Source: Gordonia sputi NBRC 100414 (GTDB lineage: Bacteria; Actinomycetota; Actinomycetes; Mycobacteriales; Mycobacteriaceae). From it: a stretch of DNA of 64,000 bases. The stretch is taken from contig NZ_BAFC01000123.1 of assembly GCF_000248055.1 (NCBI RefSeq), forward strand, positions 1-64,000. The letters are read 5' to 3'. The translations under genes were made by a program, and so were the position numbers. This document shows, piece by piece, positions 60,908 to 64,000 of this stretch. The notes below the pieces were generated by a model. That model saw only the letters and a list, made by a program, of their open reading frames with translations. It was not told the origin of the DNA and searched no databases. Numbering within the stretch: the first letter of the stretch is position 1; every line of letters begins with the position of its first letter.

Positions 60908-61252
60908 TCAGCTCGGTGAGCTCAGATCCTCGGCGTCGTGTTCAGAACTCTTGGTCTCCGCCGCCAACGGCCACCCGACCGCGGCGAGCCGAGATGCCAC
61001 CTGGTTGACCTCGTACTCGGTCGGCGGTTGGTCGGAGACCTTGGTGATCGCGCCCGCGATCTGCTCCTCGGTGAGTGGGGTTCCGATTCCCTGCTCGGCG
61101 GCGAGTTCCATGCACACGCGCATGATCTGGTCGTCGTCGAGCACCTTGGTCAGCAGAGCGAGCAGCGGCGGGAAGTCGGTGGGTGGGACCCCTTCGGGGT
61201 AGCCCTTGCGAATCCAGTTGACGGCGGATTCGAACAGCGACGTGGTGGCCAT
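60908..61252 (-). CDS. DUF3349 family protein, second copy
   Basis: Also 114 residues, with FESAVNWIRKGYPEGVPPTDFPPLLALLTKVLDDDQI and AGAITKVSDQPPTEYEVNQVASRLAAVGWPL. The same positions are conserved as in the neighbouring paralogue, so the pair arose by duplication. A clear ATG stands at 61252. About 130 bases separate the two; this gap holds no other gene. Confidence 0.86.
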   Translation of the reverse strand: MATTSLFESAVNWIRKGYPEGVPPTDFPPLLALLTKVLDDDQIMRVCMELAAEQGIGTPLTEEQIAGAITKVSDQPPTEYEVNQVASRLAAVGWPLAAETKSSEHDAEDLSSPS

Positions 61253-61296
61253 GATGCCTTTCGGTTCGAAATCGAAATGTCGAGTGGCGCTTGGGT

Positions 61297-61581
61297 TTAC
61301 TTGTATGCCCAGGAGGGGAAGAGCTTGATGTCGAAGTAGTAGTTGAGCGTCTGGCGGCAGATCCACAGCAGGCCGATGACGATCACTGCCGCGACGATCG
61401 CGAACAAGACGTAGCCCAGCGCGCGCAGCGCGGGATTGGGTGCCGAGGTGGTGCCGTCGGCGTTGAGTCCGCCTTCACCGCGCGCCTCGCAGACCATGCC
61501 TACCGCGAACAGTGCGGGCAGACCTGCGCCGAGAACCAGACCGATTGCGAAAACCTTGAGAATCGATTCGAGGATGTCCAT
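61297..61581 (-). CDS. Small conserved membrane protein (Rv0544c-like)
   Basis: A 94-residue protein with two helices (ILKVFAIGLVLGAGLPALFAVGMVCEA and ALGYVLFAIVAAVIVIGLLWI) joined by a Gly/Asn-rich loop, and a short tail YYFDIKLFPSWAYK. Size, topology and position between DUF3349 and pit match Rv0544c. Function is unknown; a link with phosphate transport is suggested only by its neighbour. Confidence 0.82.
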   Translation of the reverse strand: MDILESILKVFAIGLVLGAGLPALFAVGMVCEARGEGGLNADGTTSAPNPALRALGYVLFAIVAAVIVIGLLWICRQTLNYYFDIKLFPSWAYK

Positions 61582-61626
61582 GAGATTCAGCTTTTCCTTT
61601 AGTCGTCCGTCGTCGTCTCTGGTTGC

Positions 61627-62859
61627 CTACGTCATCGCTGTCGGATCGGGGACCTGACGCGGACCGTCCTGCGCACTCGGCGGGATGATCGAGTTGGTCT
61701 CGTCGTCCCATTCGTCGTTGACGTTGTTGGAATCGACCTTGTTCTGCTGTGCACGCCAGTACATGTATGCCGACGCCGCGACCAGTAGGACGAAGATGAC
61801 GACAGCGCCGGCGACGTCGCCGAGCAGGTGGCCGAGGCCGTAGCAGACAGCGCCGACGATGCCCGCTGCGGGAAGCGTTGTGACCCAGGCGATGACCATG
61901 CGGCCTGCGACGGCCCAGCGGACCTGGGCGCCCTTCTTGCCGACGCCGGAGCCGAGGATCGAGCCGGTGGCGACCTGCGTCGTCGACAGTGCCATGCCGG
62001 CTGCCGAGCTGGTCAGGATGATGGCGGCGGAGCTGGCTTCAGCGGCCATGCCCTGCGGGGAGCTGATCTCGACGAGGCCCTTGCCGAGCGTGCGGATGAT
62101 GCGCCATCCGCCGAGGTAGGTGCCGAGGGCGATGGCTCCGGCGCAGCTGACGACGATCCAGACCGGCAGGCCGTGCTTGACCGACGATGCGCTGAGGTGA
62201 CCGGTGCAGATCAGGGCGAGTGCGATGACGCCCATCGTCTTCTGTGCGTCGCCGGTGCCGTGAGCAAGGGAGACCAGCGATGCGGTGACGATCTGTCCGC
62301 TGCGGAAGCCCTTCTCCTGCTTGGAGACCAGGATCTTTGCGGTGATCTTGAAGATCAACCAGGTGCCGACCGCGGCGACGGCGCAGGCGATGAAGGGCGA
62401 GGCGAGCGCGGGGATGATGACCTTCGACAGCACGCCGTGCCAGTCGATGCCGCTCGCGCCCAGCGCGGCGATACCCGAACCGATGAGTCCGCCGAACAGA
62501 GCGTGGCTCGAGCTCGACGGCAGACCGAAGAGCCAGGTGAAGAGGTTCCAGAGGATGCCACCGACTAGGCCGGCGAAGATGATCAGTAGAGCTTCGTTGG
62601 CGTCGATGCCGGAGATCAGGGCTCCGGACTTGTCTTGTAGGTGAAGGATGTTCTTGGTGATTGTCGCCGCGACCTCGACCGAGAGGAACGCGCCGACGAG
62701 GTTGAGGATGGCCGCGATCGTGACCGCGACCTTGGGCTTGAGTGCGCCCGTGGCGATGGATGTCGCCATGGCGTTTCCGGTGTCGTGAAATCCGTTGGTG
62801 AAGTCGAAGCCAAGTGCTGTGATGACCAGCAACACGAGGACAAGCATCTCTCCGCTCAT
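61627..62859 (-). CDS. pit: Low-affinity phosphate transporter, Pit family
   Basis: The 410-residue membrane protein has the PHO4/Pit signature GFDFTNGFHDTGNAMATSIATGALKPK in the first repeat and SLAHGTGDAQKTMGVIALAL in the second. The FGLPSSSSHALFGGLIGSGIAA loop is also typical. It imports phosphate (often as metal-phosphate) with protons. A PHO-box-like direct repeat lies about 95 bases upstream. ATG 62859 is used; an in-frame ATG 12 bases earlier is possible. It corresponds to pitA (Rv0545c) of M. tuberculosis. Confidence 0.94.
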   Translation of the reverse strand: MSGEMLVLVLLVITALGFDFTNGFHDTGNAMATSIATGALKPKVAVTIAAILNLVGAFLSVEVAATITKNILHLQDKSGALISGIDANEALLIIFAGLVGGILWNLFTWLFGLPSSSSHALFGGLIGSGIAALGASGIDWHGVLSKVIIPALASPFIACAVAAVGTWLIFKITAKILVSKQEKGFRSGQIVTASLVSLAHGTGDAQKTMGVIALALICTGHLSASSVKHGLPVWIVVSCAGAIALGTYLGGWRIIRTLGKGLVEISSPQGMAAEASSAAIILTSSAAGMALSTTQVATGSILGSGVGKKGAQVRWAVAGRMVIAWVTTLPAAGIVGAVCYGLGHLLGDVAGAVVIFVLLVAASAYMYWRAQQNKVDSNNVNDEWDDETNSIIPPSAQDGPRQVPDPTAMT

Positions 62860-62953
62860 GGGCAATATCATGCTGCCCGGATTAAGGTTTCGCCTAAATT
62901 AAGTTCGACTGCCGTATGTTTGTGACCTGCGAGTTTGCCTATCTGCACACGGT

Positions 62954-62971
62954 GTTCACCTAGTGTTCACC
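62954..62971. promoter_or_regulatory. PHO-box-like direct repeat upstream of pit
   Basis: GTTCACC occurs at 62954-62960 and again at 62965-62971, exactly 11 bases apart. This spacing and sequence match the direct repeat units bound by PhoP in Streptomyces and by RegX3 in mycobacteria. It lies between the divergent pit and LLM genes, about 95 bases from pit and 190 from the LLM start. Phosphate control of pit is inferred. Confidence 0.65.
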
Positions 62972-63026
62972 GAACTGACCGTGGGCGGACACCGTTTGCG
63001 CAGCTAATGTCCGATTTGTGTGCGTG

Positions 63027-63130
63027 GGGGTCTCGACAAGCTCGACCAGCGGGCGGGGCGCTCGACCAGCGGGCGGAGCTCGACCAGCAGTGGGGGCGAG
63101 CGAGCGCTCGGGCGGGTCTCGACAAGCGGT
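63027..63130. repeat. LVELVETT-type repeat remnants between pit and the LLM gene
   Basis: GGGTCTCGACAAGCTCGACC, then shorter CTCGACCAGCGGGCGG units, then GGGTCTCGACAAGCGGTGGG. The array ends some 27 bases before the LLM start codon, so it occupies most of that gene's promoter region. Together with the PHO-box-like site it fills this 298-base gap. Confidence 0.88.
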
Positions 63131-63157
63131 GGGGGCGCTGTGGAAGAATCCGAAACC

Positions 63158-64000
63158 ATGACCGCTTCTGCCATCAAGCTCGGTATGCCCATCAATTACG
63201 CCGGTGATTTTCGCGAGACGATCGACAACCTCGTCGACTTCGAGTCGGCGGGTGTCGCTCGAATCGCGGTGCCCGAGGCATACAGCTTCGACGCCGTGAG
63301 CCAGCTCGGCTACATCGCAGCGCGCACCGAGAAGATGGAGCTGCAGTCGGCGATCCTGCCGATGTACTCGCGCACACCGTCGAACTTGGCGATGACCGCG
63401 GCGGGGCTCGACTTCATCAGTGGTGGTCGCTTCGTGCTGGGTATCGGAGCGTCGGGGCCGCAGGTGATCGAGGGCTTCCACGGTGTGAAGTACGACTACC
63501 CGGTGGGGCGCGCGCGTGAGAACGCCGACATCTGTCGACTGATCTGGCGTCGGGAGAAGACGGAGTACCGAGGCAAGCACTACACACTGCCGTTCACCAA
63601 GGAGGACGGCGGCACAGGGCTTGGCAAGCCGCTGAAGATCATCAATCATCCTGTCCGCGAGAACATTCCGATGTTGCTCGCTGCTATCGGTCCGAAGAAC
63701 ACCGAACTCGCGGCCGAGATGTTCGAAGAGTTCCAGCCCTTCCTGTTCCACCCCGAGCACGTCGACGTCGCGTTCGGTGAACCGCTGGCAGCGGGCAAGG
63801 CGAAGCGCGATCCTTCGCTGCCCGAGCTGGGAATTGTGGTGCAGGCAACCGCACGGGTGACCGAGGACGCCGAGCAGATCGAGAACGCGTCGCAGATGGT
63901 TCGGCACCAGGCGGCGCTCTACATCGGCGGAATGGGCGCGCGCGGGAAGAACTTCTACAACCAGCTCACCGTCCGTTACGGCTACGCCGACGCGGCCAAG
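63158..64000 (+). CDS. LLM-class (F420-type) oxidoreductase, 3' end cut by the window
   Basis: From ATG 63158 the frame is open for 281 codons to the last base. The protein begins IKLGMPINYAGDFRETIDNLVDFE, has LQSAILPMYSRTPSNLAMTAAGLDFISGGRFVLGIGASGPQVIEGFHG, and then REKTEYRGKHYTLP and NIPMLLAAIGPKNTELAAEM. This is the luciferase-like TIM barrel with the loops that hold F420 in actinobacterial members (Rv0953c-like). The substrate is unknown. A strong start-site RBS is not visible; AAGAATCCGAAACC precedes the ATG. Confidence 0.9.
   Translation, partial: MTASAIKLGMPINYAGDFRETIDNLVDFESAGVARIAVPEAYSFDAVSQLGYIAARTEKMELQSAILPMYSRTPSNLAMTAAGLDFISGGRFVLGIGASGPQVIEGFHGVKYDYPVGRARENADICRLIWRREKTEYRGKHYTLPFTKEDGGTGLGKPLKIINHPVRENIPMLLAAIGPKNTELAAEMFEEFQPFLFHPEHVDVAFGEPLAAGKAKRDPSLPELGIVVQATARVTEDAEQIENASQMVRHQAALYIGGMGARGKNFYNQLTVRYGYADAAK

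Overview
The window looks like a high-GC chromosome segment from a Mycobacteriales actinomycete, most like Gordonia, Williamsia or a relative. This rests on gene order and family content, not on any database search. The order hemL, histidine phosphatase, TlpA/ResA-like, ccdA, resB, ccsB, DUF4229, menA, menE, DUF3349, small membrane protein, pit matches the backbone I remember for M. tuberculosis Rv0524-Rv0545c. BldC-like, Lsr2-like and EspR-like regulators, an F420-type LLM oxidoreductase and palindrome families of the kind seen in these genera agree with this.

Layout. 1-7.1 kb: the end of an orphan AbiEi/DUF559 gene, a large palindrome, then hemL and the cytochrome c maturation (System II) genes. 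7.2-8.9 kb: small regulators and membrane proteins. 8.9-18 kb: a cysteine-synthase-like enzyme, then a compact biosynthetic locus. Its leftward arm holds an acyl-CoA-dehydrogenase-like flavoprotein, an amino acid:[carrier protein] ligase (a tRNA-independent seryl-tRNA synthetase homologue) and a tandem alpha/beta-hydrolase. Its divergent rightward arm holds a carrier protein, a phosphopantetheinyl transferase, and a MacB/FtsX-type ABC ATPase and permease. This is the most interesting system in the window. 18-20.4 kb: an HTH regulator with a Clp-N repeat protein, then a second AbiEi/DUF559 gene bracketed by two copies of a 78-bp palindrome.

20.4-32 kb: menA, two secreted or anchored hydrolase-fold proteins, a cellulose-synthase-like GT2 with a small membrane partner and an OafA-type acyltransferase, a GH26 lipoprotein, a membrane hydrolase, an SDR39U1-like protein and the third palindrome. 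32-41.5 kb: cell-envelope proteins, an operon with a response regulator, a histidine kinase and a degenerate kinase, a DUF4012 protein and a frameshifted secreted protein. 41.5-58.9 kb: an Lsr2-like silencer followed by a full Wzx/Wzy-type exopolysaccharide locus. It has a tyrosine phosphatase, polyprenyl sugar-phosphate transferase, UDP-GlcNAc 2-epimerase, five glycosyltransferases (one of them GT87), flippase, polymerase, a beta-helix lipoprotein, a polysaccharide deacetylase and a chain-length regulator with a kinase-like domain that lacks its P-loop. 59-64 kb: menE, two DUF3349 paralogues, a small membrane protein, a pit phosphate transporter with a PHO-box-like site upstream, and the start of an LLM oxidoreductase.

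The intervals ccsB-menA and menA-menE look like insertion hot spots in a conserved backbone. A short repeat reading LVELVETT has entered two coding sequences in frame (the acyltransferase and menE) and one intergenic region. I recognised no rRNA, tRNA, CRISPR array, insertion sequence or prophage. No gene-free stretch exceeds 300 bases.
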